A stretch of DNA of 64,000 bases from Crocinitomicaceae bacterium (GCA_029254025.1 JAQWYK010000018.1:62001-126000); one strand, 5' to 3'. Positions 1 through 9,334 are shown, numbered from the stretch's first letter. Notes: generated by a model not told the origin, from the letters alone. A program made the numbers and translations.

Positions 1-223
1 CATATACTTGAGGGTGGTTATGACCTAAAATCAACGGTCCGAAGCTACAACAGAAATCAATGAATTTATTCCCGTCTTCATCCCAAACATAGGCCCCATC
101 CCCTTTTTTGATAAACAAGGGAGAACCTTCCACTGCTTTGAATGCGCGTACAGGTGAATTTACTCCTCCTGGAAAATAATTTAATGCTGTCTTGTAGAGT
201 GCTTCAGATGCTGTCTTGTTCAT
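1..223 (-). CDS. hemL: Glutamate-1-semialdehyde 2,1-aminomutase, N-terminal part (cut by window edge)
   Basis: The complement of the first 223 bases reads 74 codons from an ATG at 223 and runs off the window. The family enzyme converts glutamate-1-semialdehyde to 5-aminolevulinate, the first committed tetrapyrrole precursor in the C5 pathway, using pyridoxamine/pyridoxal phosphate in the cytoplasm. Recognisable family segments are [16 protein letters not shown] near residues 16-31, the [19 protein letters not shown] stretch near 33-51, and [10 protein letters not shown] near 62-71. The full family length is about 430 residues, so about 83% is missing and the catalytic lysine cannot be checked. 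A TATCTTTG box at 242-249 on this strand could be its -7 element. The gene points left, away from the DUF3817 gene. Confidence 0.9.
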   Translation of the reverse strand, partial: MNKTASEALYKTALNYFPGGVNSPVRAFKAVEGSPLFIKKGDGAYVWDEDGNKFIDFCCSFGPLILGHNHPQVY

Positions 224-353
224 GCTGTATTTTTTATGCAGCAAAGATAGTGAAAAGACATTAAGGTGTTAAGATGTATGAATTCCATTACGAAAAGATA
301 ATAAAATGTAAGACGTTAGACGTTGCAACATTTTTCGGAAACGAAGGGCAAAC

Positions 354-361
354 TATCTTTG
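354..361 (+). promoter_or_regulatory. Probable -7 box for the DUF3817 gene
   Basis: TATCTTTG matches the Bacteroidota -7 consensus TAnnTTTG and lies 34 bases before the ATG at 396. The -33 region, a T-run near 331-335, is only a weak match. Confidence 0.4.
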
Positions 362-395
362 TCTGATTTTAACTAGTTTTACGGAAATTTATAAA

Positions 396-701
396 ATGAA
401 AGAGAAATATTCCATACTCAAGAAAGTCGGATATGCCGAGGCGGCTTCATACATAATCCTATTATTAATAGCGATGCCATTGAAATACATCTGGGAAATA
501 GATGAGGCGGTAAAATACACTGGTTGGGCTCACGGTATACTTTTCATCGCTTATTTGTTTTTCCTTTTGACAGATGGTATTCAGTATAAATGGAAGTTTT
601 CGTGGTATTTACTAGGATTTATTGCTGCTTTACTGCCATTTGGTCCACTTGTATTCGATAAAAAAATACTCGAAAAAGAGAATGGAACAGAACAATCTTG
701 A
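396..701 (+). CDS. DUF3817 family small integral membrane protein
   Basis: A 101-residue protein with three hydrophobic segments at about 13-31, 43-60 and 68-88 and a charged C-terminal tail. The first helix carries a YAEAASYIILLLIAMPLKY stretch and the second a WAHG...FLLTDG pattern, which I recognise from DUF3817 (YdzA-like) membrane proteins. The length is normal for the family. No biochemical role is established, and the sequence does not suggest one beyond residence in the inner membrane. It stands alone between the leftward hemL and rightward trxA, with a TAnnTTTG box upstream. The family call is fairly secure; the function is unknown. Confidence 0.75.
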   Translation: MKEKYSILKKVGYAEAASYIILLLIAMPLKYIWEIDEAVKYTGWAHGILFIAYLFFLLTDGIQYKWKFSWYLLGFIAALLPFGPLVFDKKILEKENGTEQS

Positions 702-766
702 CAAATGAATGTACAGACGGTATTCCTTTCATGTCAATATGTCAACAGAATCAGTTTGGCAAAAAG

Positions 767-797
767 TTTGACAAAACGGAAATTGAAATTATCTTTA
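767..797 (+). promoter_or_regulatory. Promoter of trxA (TTTG-N19-TATCTTTA)
   Basis: A TTTG at 767-770 and TATCTTTA at 790-797 are 19 bases apart, close to the Bacteroidota pattern of a -33 TTTG and a -7 TAnnTTTG. The -7 box has one mismatch at its last base. The start codon follows at 840. Confidence 0.55.
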
Positions 798-839
798 GCT
801 TTTAATTAGCGAAGAACAGTAAAAAAATAAATAAAAATC

Positions 840-1157
840 ATGGCAGTAGAAATCACAGATGCAAACTTTGACGAAGTAGTATTAAAATCAGATAAGCCAG
901 TTGTAGTGGACTTTTGGGCCGCTTGGTGTGGACCTTGTCGAATGGTAGGACCAATCATTGAGGAAATGGCTGGTGAATATGACGGGAAAGCTGTAATTGG
1001 TAAAGTTGACGTTGATCAAAACCCTGGAGTATCCGCAAAATTTGGAATCCGCAACATTCCTACAATTATTTTTGTGAAGAATGGAGAGATTGTAGACAAA
1101 TCGGTTGGTGCAGTTCCTAAAGCACAATTGACTTCAAAATTAGATGCGATTTTGTAA
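840..1157 (+). CDS. trxA: Thioredoxin
   Basis: A complete 105-residue thioredoxin. It carries the active-site WCGPC at residues 29-33, with redox cysteines C30 and C33, inside the strand VVVDFWAAWCGPCRM, and the cis-proline P74 in RNIPTI opposite the active site. Length and order match classical cytoplasmic thioredoxin 1; there is no signal peptide. The family reduces protein disulfides and donates electrons to ribonucleotide reductase, peroxiredoxins and similar partners, being recharged by thioredoxin reductase. The gene is monocistronic: it has its own promoter at 767-797 and a hairpin terminator immediately after it, and it converges with the lipoprotein gene that follows. Confidence 0.95.
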   Translation: MAVEITDANFDEVVLKSDKPVVVDFWAAWCGPCRMVGPIIEEMAGEYDGKAVIGKVDVDQNPGVSAKFGIRNIPTIIFVKNGEIVDKSVGAVPKAQLTSKLDAIL

Positions 1158-1180
1158 TCAACTAAAGTATTGATAATAAG

Positions 1181-1213
1181 AAAAGTCCTCCAATTCCTTG
1201 CGAGGACTTTTTT
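1181..1213. terminator. Bidirectional intrinsic terminator between trxA and the lipoprotein gene
   Basis: The arms AAAAGTCCTC (1181-1190) and GAGGACTTTT (1202-1211) pair perfectly over 10 bases around an 11-base loop. A T-run follows on the plus strand and an A-run precedes, so it can serve both convergent genes. It reaches into the stop codon of the minus-strand gene. Confidence 0.8.
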
Positions 1214-1814
1214 ATTGCGTTACAAAATACCATTTCATTCCTTTTCTCCTTTGCTGAGAAAATCCGTAAATCCACTTTTCTTCTGGATATAAAAAAGAAA
1301 CCACGCGAGACCGCCAAGTTGTGATATCATAATTTTCTGGACACTCGATATGTATAAGATGAGCGGTGCTAACAGTTGTAAAAACACACTTCTCAGTAAC
1401 ATTCTTGATGTCACCGATTCGAACTTCTGAACAATCTTCTCCGTAGCAATCTAACCAATTATAAAATGCATTTACAGTTGTTAAACTATCCACAAACTGC
1501 CAACTTGTGTACACCAATGTGTCATCACCAGCCCGAATAAATGACTGTTCTCGAGAAATTGAAGTCAACCGATCTGGCAAATATTTTTGTTGCGAAACAC
1601 CCTCTAAGAATACCAATAAACTGTCTGAATATGCAGCTTGTAAAGCATTTCTATATACAGTGTTGGAATCTTTTTCTAAGGGCGATTCAACATCGTTTGT
1701 CTTTGTGTACTCAATAGATTGAGGAAGTATCTCATCTAGGCTGACAGTTTCAACTTCTAGATTATCGCCACATGATATTAGGAACAATACAGTAATGAAT
1801 GTATATCTTTTCAT
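1212..1814 (-). CDS. Hypothetical lipoprotein
   Basis: A 200-residue protein of unknown function. It begins with a short signal peptide and a plausible lipobox, LISC, with the lipidated cysteine at residue 15, so it should be anchored on the periplasmic side of a membrane or at the surface. The mature part is mixed alpha/beta in character. It has four cysteines near residues 123-172, two of them within CYGEDC, and a tryptophan-rich end (TTWRSRV, EKWIYGF, GMKWYFV). I do not recognise a domain. Its ATG overlaps the stop codon of the threonine aldolase gene by one base (TAATG), so it is probably translated by reinitiation from that gene. No functional link to threonine metabolism is evident. Confidence 0.7.
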   Translation of the reverse strand: MKRYTFITVLFLISCGDNLEVETVSLDEILPQSIEYTKTNDVESPLEKDSNTVYRNALQAAYSDSLLVFLEGVSQQKYLPDRLTSISREQSFIRAGDDTLVYTSWQFVDSLTTVNAFYNWLDCYGEDCSEVRIGDIKNVTEKCVFTTVSTAHLIHIECPENYDITTWRSRVVSFLYPEEKWIYGFSQQRRKGMKWYFVTQ

Positions 1815-2845
1815 TAATTCAGTGAATTTATCGCTGTTATAACTTGTTCAAGTTGGACATTATTGACATCAAGGTGAGTTACCATTCGAATGGATTGACC
1901 ACCAAACGGCATAACTAAGATTCCTTTCTGAGCGAGTTGTTCGACTTTATTATCTACTCTTACCTCTGGATTCAAGGTCGCTACCACTATATTGGTTTGG
2001 ACCTCCAACACGGAATCCACCCAAGAGCATGCGTTCAACGTTCGTTCCAATTCTTTTGCTTTTCGATGATCCTCTTTTAATACGCTGATATTATTCTTCA
2101 AAGCATACAGTCCTCCAGCGGCAATAATACCAGCCTGGCGCATTCCACCACCATAAACTTTTCGTACACGGCGAGCACGTTGTATGAAATCTTTATCCCC
2201 AACAAGTACAGAACCAACCGGAGCTCCAAGTCCTTTGGATAAACAAATTGAAATGGAATCGAAATACCCACCATAGGTTCTGTAATCCACACCCGTTTCT
2301 ACTAATGCATTGAATACCCGTGCACCGTCAAGATGCAGGGGTAACCCTTCTGATGTGCAAAGCGCTTTGATTCGTTTAATTTCTTCTGGATTATAAATTG
2401 CTCCTCCCCCTCGATTCATGGTGTCTTCTAGAGCTACAAGTGCTGTAATCGGGTAATGAACGTTATTTGAATCATTAATCGCTCCTTTCACATCCGGCGC
2501 ATTTATTCTGCCGCGATCGGCGTCAAGTAACTTCACAGAAGAACCGCTATTCTTTGCTATTCCTCCCCCTTCATACTTATAAATATGTGCTTCTTTTGAA
2601 CAAATTACTTCATCCCCAGGACGGCAATATACATTAATTGCAATTTGATTGGTTTGTGTTCCTGATGAACAATACAATCCTGCTTCCTTACCGAATAATT
2701 CAGCAGCGTACACCTCTAATTCATTTACTGTAGGGTCTTCTCCAAAAACGTCATCCCCAACTGGGGCACTAAACATATAATCTAGCATTTCTTTCGAAGG
2801 CTTCGTTACAGTGTCCGAACGCAAATCAATCGTATCATTTTTCAT
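1814..2845 (-). CDS. ltaE: Low-specificity L-threonine aldolase
   Basis: A PLP-dependent fold-type I enzyme that cleaves L-threonine or L-allo-threonine to glycine and acetaldehyde. From the ATG at 2845 it has 343 residues, the usual length. The N-terminus IDLRSDTVTKP at residues 6-16 is diagnostic. His86 stacks on the cofactor, HLDGAR at 171-176 supplies the PLP-binding aspartate and arginine, and K204 in LSKGLGAPVGS is the predicted Schiff-base lysine. A longer frame begins at 2872, but its nine extra residues lie before the family N-terminus and overlap a TATTTTTG box at 2870-2877, so the inner start is preferred. It heads a two-gene unit with the lipoprotein gene. Together with kbl near 55 kb it gives two routes linking threonine and glycine. 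Confidence 0.92.
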   Translation of the reverse strand: MKNDTIDLRSDTVTKPSKEMLDYMFSAPVGDDVFGEDPTVNELEVYAAELFGKEAGLYCSSGTQTNQIAINVYCRPGDEVICSKEAHIYKYEGGGIAKNSGSSVKLLDADRGRINAPDVKGAINDSNNVHYPITALVALEDTMNRGGGAIYNPEEIKRIKALCTSEGLPLHLDGARVFNALVETGVDYRTYGGYFDSISICLSKGLGAPVGSVLVGDKDFIQRARRVRKVYGGGMRQAGIIAAGGLYALKNNISVLKEDHRKAKELERTLNACSWVDSVLEVQTNIVVATLNPEVRVDNKVEQLAQKGILVMPFGGQSIRMVTHLDVNNVQLEQVITAINSLN

Positions 2846-3030
2846 AATTATCCATTGAATCAGTAAATGCAAAAATAATATTAATCCGTTGGATAATTCT
2901 GACTACACTGCAATTCAAGTGATGATGATCAATGAACATCGGTAATTCGTTGTATTAAACAACATCTTGGCGATATTTTTCATTTTTGGCAGAAAAATTG
3001 TAAACTTGGTAAGTGGCAAAAACAAGGATT

Positions 3031-3816
3031 ATGAAAAAGTTTCTCTATTTAAGTGCACTCGCAGGTATTGCAATGGCTGCAATGACGAGCTCTACTACCG
3101 TTAAATTTCCTACTGTAAAATCGAAAAGTTTTAAAACTGGTGAAAAGCTACGTTATCGTGTAACCTACGGTTTTGTTGATGCTGGAGAAGCAATTCTTAC
3201 TGTAAAAGAAACCACAAAAAAAGGAGCTGGAAATCGTCCATTATATCACGTAAAAGGTGAAGGACGGACATTGGGAGGATTCAATATGTTTTTCAAAGTA
3301 GAGGATGTCTACGAATCCTATATCGATAAATCTGGTGCCTTCCCTTGGTATTTTGTTCGTCGAGTAGATGAAGGAGGTTTCATAAAGAATCAAGATTACA
3401 CATTTAAGCAAGACAAACAACTCGTAAATAATGGAAAGAAAGACTTCAAAGTTCCTATGGGAATTCAAGACATGATGTCTTCCTTTTACTACGCTCGAAC
3501 ACTCGACTTTGGAAATATGAAGCCGGGAGATGTGACTGAGTTCAAATGCTTCATGGATGATGAAATCTATCCGCTAAAAGTTAAGTTCGTGGGTAAAGAG
3601 GAAATTAAAATTAGAAAAGGAACGTTTGATTGCTTAAAGTTTGTTCCTGTTGTTCAATCTGGACGTTACTTTGAAAAGGAAGATGATGTTGAATTCTGGG
3701 TGACTGACGATAAAAACCGAATCCCAGTATTGGTTAAAGCTAAAATCCCGGTAGGTACAATAAAAATGCACCTCGTTGAATGGGAAGGTTTAGTTGGTGA
3801 AATCGCTAAAAAATAA
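3031..3816 (+). CDS. DUF3108 domain-containing secreted protein
   Basis: From the ATG at 3031 the product has 261 residues with a signal-like start, MKKFLYLSALAGIAMAAMTS; an in-frame ATG at 3013 adds six residues without signal character and was not chosen. The body matches the DUF3108 pattern: FKTGEKLRYRVTYGFVDAGEA near the N-terminus, a beta-rich middle with IQDMMSSFYYAR, and a late FVPVVQSGRYFEKEDDVEFWVTDDKNRIPV segment. DUF3108 proteins are exported, probably beta-barrel-like or lipocalin-like periplasmic proteins of unknown function. The gene converges with the large kinase gene, leaving three bases between the stop codons and no recognisable terminator. Confidence 0.8.
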   Translation: MKKFLYLSALAGIAMAAMTSSTTVKFPTVKSKSFKTGEKLRYRVTYGFVDAGEAILTVKETTKKGAGNRPLYHVKGEGRTLGGFNMFFKVEDVYESYIDKSGAFPWYFVRRVDEGGFIKNQDYTFKQDKQLVNNGKKDFKVPMGIQDMMSSFYYARTLDFGNMKPGDVTEFKCFMDDEIYPLKVKFVGKEEIKIRKGTFDCLKFVPVVQSGRYFEKEDDVEFWVTDDKNRIPVLVKAKIPVGTIKMHLVEWEGLVGEIAKK

Positions 3817-3819
3817 ACA

Positions 3820-6800
3820 CTATTTTACGGGTAATCGAACAAAGAAGGTGGTGCCTTCACCTTCTTTAGTTTCGAACCATATGTCCCCATCGTGATTACT
3901 CACAATTTGCTTCACCATGGCTAACCCAAGTCCTGTCCCCGTGGTCTTAGTAGTAAAATTCGGAATAAAAATTTTCTGTTGCTGATCTTCTGGAATTCCA
4001 ACCCCATTATCTTGAACAGCTACTTCAACCTTTCCGTCGACTTTGTTCAATCGTATTTCAACAAACCCCTGTCGATCTTCTGGAATCGCCTGTAATGCAT
4101 TTTTAATTAAATTATTAAACACGCGTAACATTAAATCTTTATCGGTAAATATTTCAATCATTTCACCTGAAGACACGACTGCAACCCCAGTTTCTTGATT
4201 GCCAAAAATTGCTGCCGCATTTGAAATCAATTCGACGAGATCTAGGTATTCCTCATTTGGTTTTGGCATTTTAGCAAAATTCGAAAATTCATTGGCTATT
4301 GCAGACAGCGCATTAATCTGCTCAACCAGGGATGCCGAAATTCGATCAATTTTAGCCTTAGCATTCGAATCAGACGGATCAAAAGAGCGCTGAAAATGCT
4401 GCAAAGAAAGCTTCATTGGTGTTAAAGGATTCTTAATTTCATGCGCTACCTGTTTTGCCATCTCTCGCCATGCAGATTCGCGTTCGGAACGCGCAAGCTG
4501 CATCGCTTTTATTTCCAATTCTTCTAACTTGTGGTTATATTCTCTTACCAATGCTCCGATTTCATCATTTCCGGAATAATCAATTGGTCGATTCTGTTTC
4601 CCTAACTCAATAGATTGAATACTTGCTTGAATCAGTCGCAAAGGCTGTGTGATCCAATTCGAAATAAATAAGGCTATAATCACAGTTACCACTAGTAACA
4701 AGACCGCTATATTAATAATCGTCACCAAAAATCCACTCAACTGGCTCTCATACGCATTCTGCTTGGCAAAGTGCTGTAAATTAAGGTAACCCAAAACCAC
4801 TCCAGCTTTGTTTTGCAAAGGCAAGTAGGCAGATAAATAATCAAGTTCTCCGATATTCTCCTTGTGCACATATTCGCTGTATAACTCGTAATTTAGACTT
4901 CGATAAGCATCGGGATTCATTTGACGTGACACTATGCCTTTCTCGTATAATTTTGGTTGTGATGTGGACAACAATGCGCCATTGAGGTCATACAAATTAA
5001 TATCTGTTGCAAATACTTTTGAAAACTTTTGCAAAATGTAGTCCATATAATCACCCAGTGCAATTCGACTTAATGTTTTATTTCCTCCAAGCTTTTGGTT
5101 GACCTCAATTTCTACAGAATGAATGCGCTCTTGAATACTTTCGTAGGTAAACGTGTCGTATTGATTCTTTACGAATGAACCCGTTACTGCTCCAAAGAGA
5201 ATGAATGAACACGTTAACAATAAAATAAGAACCCCTTGAACTTTCGAAGAAAGACTCAACGAGGCGAACTTCAAACTCTGATGTTGAAAAAATATCAATT
5301 TAAACACAAGTGTTAGCAAGGAAAAGAATAAAAATAAATACGAGAAATTAGTTAAGTTTTCAAGTTGCGTTTTGACTGGCTTCGAAATTACGATAACATT
5401 CCCTTCATTATCGCTATACACGTAATGGCTAAGTCCATTACGAACTGATACGCGCTGATCAGGCGATAAGTCCTCCTTCAAAGCTGAATAAATCGTTGGG
5501 AAATTGTAAGCCCCAAATCGCATAACCAATTCGTCTTGATAATATCGAGCAATGGAATAAGACTCCAACTCATCCATAACTTGCGCCGAAGAATTAATTA
5601 AAATCCTGGGAAATCCAATTTGCTCGGGAATGCGTTTACTCTGTATTTTAACAAAGAGAAACATCTTCTCTTGTTCAAGAGGGATTTCTATCTTTCCGAG
5701 GTAGCTCAATCGGTCGAAATGATCAACGATCTGATAAAGGTCATGACTGAAGTCACTAGAACGACCATGTTTCTCGATAACGTTCTGGAAATATTCATAA
5801 TTTTCTGTTTGTCCAACTTGACTTATTCCAAAATCGGTATTTGGACCCAATAGAAAAAATCGCATATCGTAGCGCTCCCAGAAATTTGATAAACAACATT
5901 CCAATAGCTGATTATTCATTGTGGAATTAGATACTTCACCACCATTCAAAACTTCTTGAACAACTGCGCTGGTTGCTATATTTTGACTTAATTCAATAAA
6001 CTCAATTTCCGTAGCTGCGTCTCGATCAGAAATCAACTGATGAGCAAAAAGTTCACGCTTTTGATACTCATTAAGTTGGTTGTTTTCATATAAGTTATAA
6101 GCTGCGTAAACCGAGGTTAACGCAATAATCAAAACGATGGATGAAAAAGAAAAAACATGCTTTACGCGGTAATAAAAGTGAAGAATAACTCCAATCAAAA
6201 TCGTTGGCCATAGTGAAGAAAACAACTGCGCATCACCCAAAAAGAGTTCCCACAAGAAAAAAAGAACTCCTGGAACGAACCACAATAACGCTAAATAATT
6301 CAATCTTAAATAGCGCGAATATTCAACTACCTTGTACACTATTAGGATATACAATAACAAGATGAAGCCAATAATAAACAAGGCCACAAAGGAATAAATG
6401 GTTAATGAGAACAACTGATCTACCTCTAACCCTATCGTACTATTCACAATTAAACTTTTGAACACGAAGCTGGCGACACTAGCCAAGGGAAATAGTCCGA
6501 TGAAACTAACAACTATAATTCCTTTTTTGAATAGCCCTTTTTCAGACATATTTCCATCCAGGTACTTATATACCCACCATATGAGCACACCAATTAATGC
6601 TACATTCAATATGAGTTCTCCAAGATTAGGTAAGAGTTCAGAGCTCGCATATAAATTAGGATCAAATAGCTGAAAAGTATCGAACGATCGTGTAGAGTTG
6701 TACAACAATCCAACGCCTCTAAATGGAACCATAACACCAAAAAACAAGACAAACTTCAAATATGTATGCCCGATAAAAAAGTCTAGTAGTAATCCATACC

Positions 6801-7446
6801 CTATTGCAAATGCAACGAATCCAATCAGGTAAAAAAGAAAAATAAATAACTCTTGATTTTCGCTGATATTTTTCTCTCCCTTATGTAACAAATGAAAAAT
6901 AACCTTACCCGACGAATCATAAATTGGATCACCTTCGTCTGATTCGATGTTTACGAACACATCAGAAGGCAAGTAAAGGTCGTTAACAAGTTGATTCTTT
7001 AGATGTCTATTCTCATAAGCATATTTGCTCTTCACCATCAAGCTTGAGAGAATAGTATATGGCCCAAGCGAGGTTGATTTAATGAAATAAAACCCATTAC
7101 TCAATTGATAAAATCCAGAAGGCCAGTTTTGTTCAACAATGGGTCCTACATCAAGTGAGTTATTGGACCAATACATCAACGAATCATCTTGTACAAGGTA
7201 ATGTTCTATTGCATCAGAAGGGTTGGTCTTATTCCAAATTTCCTCCAATGGGGTTTCCTCCACTTCTCCTAAAAATTGATCATGATTGGCTAACAGATTC
7301 CGCTCAACTTTTAAAATACTCTCCTGAAACCGATCGGTTTCAGCTGCGATGTCAGAAACATAAAATACGGAATACAAACTCCAAGAAATAAAAAAACTGA
7401 CGACCGCAACGAATAGCCAAATATTCTTACGGAGTAATTTTTTCAT
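3820..7446 (-). CDS. Large multi-spanning sensor histidine kinase, NtrY-like
   Basis: A 1208-residue membrane kinase. Visible order: TM helix at about 10-30; an extracytoplasmic segment to about 200; a block of roughly seven or eight TM helices at about 203-465; a soluble region to about 690; two further TM helices near 690-760; a second extracytoplasmic segment; a TM helix near 900-925; HAMP at about 927-982; the dimerisation domain with phospho-acceptor H1002 in AHEIKNPLTPMK; and the ATPase domain with NNLIKNALQAI, DNGVGIP and GTGLGLAM. The NPLTP form of the H-box is typical of NtrY-like kinases. The core is intact and should autophosphorylate. No response regulator is adjacent, so the partner is unknown. 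It lies 28 bases downstream of udk and is probably cotranscribed with it. Confidence 0.88.
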   Translation of the reverse strand: MKKLLRKNIWLFVAVVSFFISWSLYSVFYVSDIAAETDRFQESILKVERNLLANHDQFLGEVEETPLEEIWNKTNPSDAIEHYLVQDDSLMYWSNNSLDVGPIVEQNWPSGFYQLSNGFYFIKSTSLGPYTILSSLMVKSKYAYENRHLKNQLVNDLYLPSDVFVNIESDEGDPIYDSSGKVIFHLLHKGEKNISENQELFIFLFYLIGFVAFAIGYGLLLDFFIGHTYLKFVLFFGVMVPFRGVGLLYNSTRSFDTFQLFDPNLYASSELLPNLGELILNVALIGVLIWWVYKYLDGNMSEKGLFKKGIIVVSFIGLFPLASVASFVFKSLIVNSTIGLEVDQLFSLTIYSFVALFIIGFILLLYILIVYKVVEYSRYLRLNYLALLWFVPGVLFFLWELFLGDAQLFSSLWPTILIGVILHFYYRVKHVFSFSSIVLIIALTSVYAAYNLYENNQLNEYQKRELFAHQLISDRDAATEIEFIELSQNIATSAVVQEVLNGGEVSNSTMNNQLLECCLSNFWERYDMRFFLLGPNTDFGISQVGQTENYEYFQNVIEKHGRSSDFSHDLYQIVDHFDRLSYLGKIEIPLEQEKMFLFVKIQSKRIPEQIGFPRILINSSAQVMDELESYSIARYYQDELVMRFGAYNFPTIYSALKEDLSPDQRVSVRNGLSHYVYSDNEGNVIVISKPVKTQLENLTNFSYLFLFFSLLTLVFKLIFFQHQSLKFASLSLSSKVQGVLILLLTCSFILFGAVTGSFVKNQYDTFTYESIQERIHSVEIEVNQKLGGNKTLSRIALGDYMDYILQKFSKVFATDINLYDLNGALLSTSQPKLYEKGIVSRQMNPDAYRSLNYELYSEYVHKENIGELDYLSAYLPLQNKAGVVLGYLNLQHFAKQNAYESQLSGFLVTIINIAVLLLVVTVIIALFISNWITQPLRLIQASIQSIELGKQNRPIDYSGNDEIGALVREYNHKLEELEIKAMQLARSERESAWREMAKQVAHEIKNPLTPMKLSLQHFQRSFDPSDSNAKAKIDRISASLVEQINALSAIANEFSNFAKMPKPNEEYLDLVELISNAAAIFGNQETGVAVVSSGEMIEIFTDKDLMLRVFNNLIKNALQAIPEDRQGFVEIRLNKVDGKVEVAVQDNGVGIPEDQQQKIFIPNFTTKTTGTGLGLAMVKQIVSNHDGDIWFETKEGEGTTFFVRLPVK

Positions 7447-7474
7447 AGCTGTTACGAATTCTTTGAAGGTTAAT

Positions 7475-8098
7475 TTAAGAAATTATCGCTCTTTCCCTCA
7501 TCAATTCCTTCAAATTCTTTAAAAGAAGTGCATAATCATGGTCCGCGCGACTGTCGTTGTGAAATATAAAATCAGCCTTCTGCTCATGGGGCGCAATGTA
7601 CTTAGCGTAACAGGGCTTCACGTGTTGATTCCACTGGTAAAGAACGTCTTCACGAGAGTATCCTCTATTTTCCTGATCGCGGTACAACCTCCTGTCTAAC
7701 TGGACCTGTAAATCTACATCTATAAAAATGCTGTAGTCTAATTCTTTAAAAACCTCTTCGTATTCAAAAACGAAAATACCTTCCACTATAATAAGTTCGG
7801 AAGGCTCTATCGTTATCAAAACATGTCGATTCTTACTTACGTTGAATTGATATTCTACCACGTCAATCGCTTCTCCTGAAACCAATTGAAGAAAATCCTT
7901 TACCAATTTTTCTCTATCCAAAGCGGTAGGCAAGTCAAAATTCACAATTCCTTTTTCATCTTGTTGCTGCAGCTGAATGGGCTTGTAATAATTATCCATC
8001 GAGAAAACAGAAGGCCTGAGCTCTTGAAAGTCTACTGCTAATCTTTTCAAAATGGTTGTTTTACCCGAACCACTTCCTCCACATATTCCTATCACCAT
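7475..8098 (-). CDS. udk: Uridine kinase
   Basis: A 207-residue P-loop kinase that phosphorylates uridine and cytidine to UMP and CMP in pyrimidine salvage. The Walker A motif GGSGSGKT at residues 7-14 directly follows the first strand. The family segment FSMDNYYKP near 32-40 contains the catalytic and substrate-binding aspartate and tyrosines. Later come NFDLPTALD, VEYQFNVSKNRH and IIVEGIFVF. A lid region with the R-rich RRLYRDQENRGYS is present near 132-144. The length matches bacterial Udk (about 210). It lies 15 bases after a secreted-protein gene and 28 bases before the NtrY-like kinase gene, suggesting one leftward transcript whose genes have no obvious common purpose. Confidence 0.93.
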   Translation of the reverse strand: MVIGICGGSGSGKTTILKRLAVDFQELRPSVFSMDNYYKPIQLQQQDEKGIVNFDLPTALDREKLVKDFLQLVSGEAIDVVEYQFNVSKNRHVLITIEPSELIIVEGIFVFEYEEVFKELDYSIFIDVDLQVQLDRRLYRDQENRGYSREDVLYQWNQHVKPCYAKYIAPHEQKADFIFHNDSRADHDYALLLKNLKELMRERAIIS

Positions 8099-8113
8099 GG
8101 TACTGCGTTTCTA

Positions 8114-9334
8114 CTATTCAAAATCCAATGAAGCTGTTTTTCCGATACCGACAAGGCTAGTCGTTAAAAAACCTTCTGTCATAGGGTGAACAAAAATAGT
8201 AGAACTTTTGCCAAATTGAATAATCGATGGATTTTTCATGAATTGAAGGGTTGAGATTCCTGAGGGAAACTGAAATATCGAACTAGTAGATTCTACACGA
8301 GCATGAAAATTTTCTTCATTCACGCCTACTGCAATAAGTAGCGATTTTCGAATTTCCAGCAGCCCTACACTAATGGCATATTTATCTTTTTTATTTTTTG
8401 AAATTGGTTCATAAACCATTGGCTGATGAATGCCTTTCTCGTCAAATCGACTAATAATAAACTTACTTCCTTTCACGTCGAAGGTCAATGTATAAAATTG
8501 ACCCGCTAAAAAATATCCGTAGGCTTTGGCTTTGTAATCCGCGAAACCCGATGAAATATAATAATCACCAGAAAAATGCATCGGGTTTAATGCCATGGAA
8601 ATGGATTGCTGATCACTTAACGTAAATACTTGTGTGAACCCTTCTTCTCCTTTAGCTGAAAAAGGAATAAATTCAATGGTTGATTTACCTGCGCGATCAA
8701 TCAAACGGGAGAAATAAACCTGTTCCTCATCGCTTCCTGCATATTTCAACATCGCTTCAGTATTTTCTTTAACTCCTTCCATGCTAGATGACAGTGTCTT
8801 AACAGCATAAGTTCGATGATTGTGGTGTGTTAGAAAGATGAATACGTTGTCGTACGATTTATCGCTTTTGTTTTCTGCTACAAACTGAAATACAAGAGCC
8901 CCGTTTGTATTTGCAACATCAACAAGTGTCAAATCCGTAGAGGATGAATACCCCAATTTCTTGGCATGTGTAAGTACTTCCAAATACGTTGATTTAACAC
9001 TTCCGCCCATGTTGATTTGATGATAAAAGAGTTTATGGTTCTCGGGGACAAAATTGTCAAGAAAGTAAATGTAATTTGACTTGTGTCCAAGTATAAGCGA
9101 AGGATTGTCATTTTTGGGATAGAATTTCTCTTTCCACTGAGCTTCGCCTAATGTGTTCAACAAAATAACATTATAATCCTTTTGCCGAGAAGAAGGGTCC
9201 TTAGCTAACAATAAACTTCCAACTCCTTGCCATTCCACAGCATCGTGGAACGGATAGCTTTCCGAAGTAACATTTACTTGTCCAAATAATGTAAAAAACT
9301 GAAATACTGCAATTAACGTGAATAGCCGTCTCAT
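8114..9334 (-). CDS. Hypothetical secreted protein
   Basis: From the ATG at 9334 this gives 406 residues beginning with a clear signal peptide, MRRLFTLIAVFQFFTLFGQ, cleaved after about residue 19; an upstream in-frame start at 9376 adds 14 residues and hides the signal, so it was rejected. The mature protein is rich in beta-strand-like segments (GSLLLAKDPSS, NVILLNTLGEAQWKEKF, YIYFLDNFV, NVFIFLTHHNH), in keeping with a propeller- or sandwich-like fold, but I do not recognise a family. There is no T9SS sorting tail and no catalytic signature. It is the first gene of the leftward run with udk and the NtrY-like kinase. Export to the periplasm is the only confident statement. Confidence 0.65.
   Translation of the reverse strand: MRRLFTLIAVFQFFTLFGQVNVTSESYPFHDAVEWQGVGSLLLAKDPSSRQKDYNVILLNTLGEAQWKEKFYPKNDNPSLILGHKSNYIYFLDNFVPENHKLFYHQINMGGSVKSTYLEVLTHAKKLGYSSSTDLTLVDVANTNGALVFQFVAENKSDKSYDNVFIFLTHHNHRTYAVKTLSSSMEGVKENTEAMLKYAGSDEEQVYFSRLIDRAGKSTIEFIPFSAKGEEGFTQVFTLSDQQSISMALNPMHFSGDYYISSGFADYKAKAYGYFLAGQFYTLTFDVKGSKFIISRFDEKGIHQPMVYEPISKNKKDKYAISVGLLEIRKSLLIAVGVNEENFHARVESTSSIFQFPSGISTLQFMKNPSIIQFGKSSTIFVHPMTEGFLTTSLVGIGKTASLDFE

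Noticed and set aside
311-326. Short direct repeat GACGTTAGACGTT upstream of the DUF3817 gene
   Set aside because: It is a single pair of a short unit in AT-rich DNA, with no further copies; chance or replication slippage is enough to explain it.
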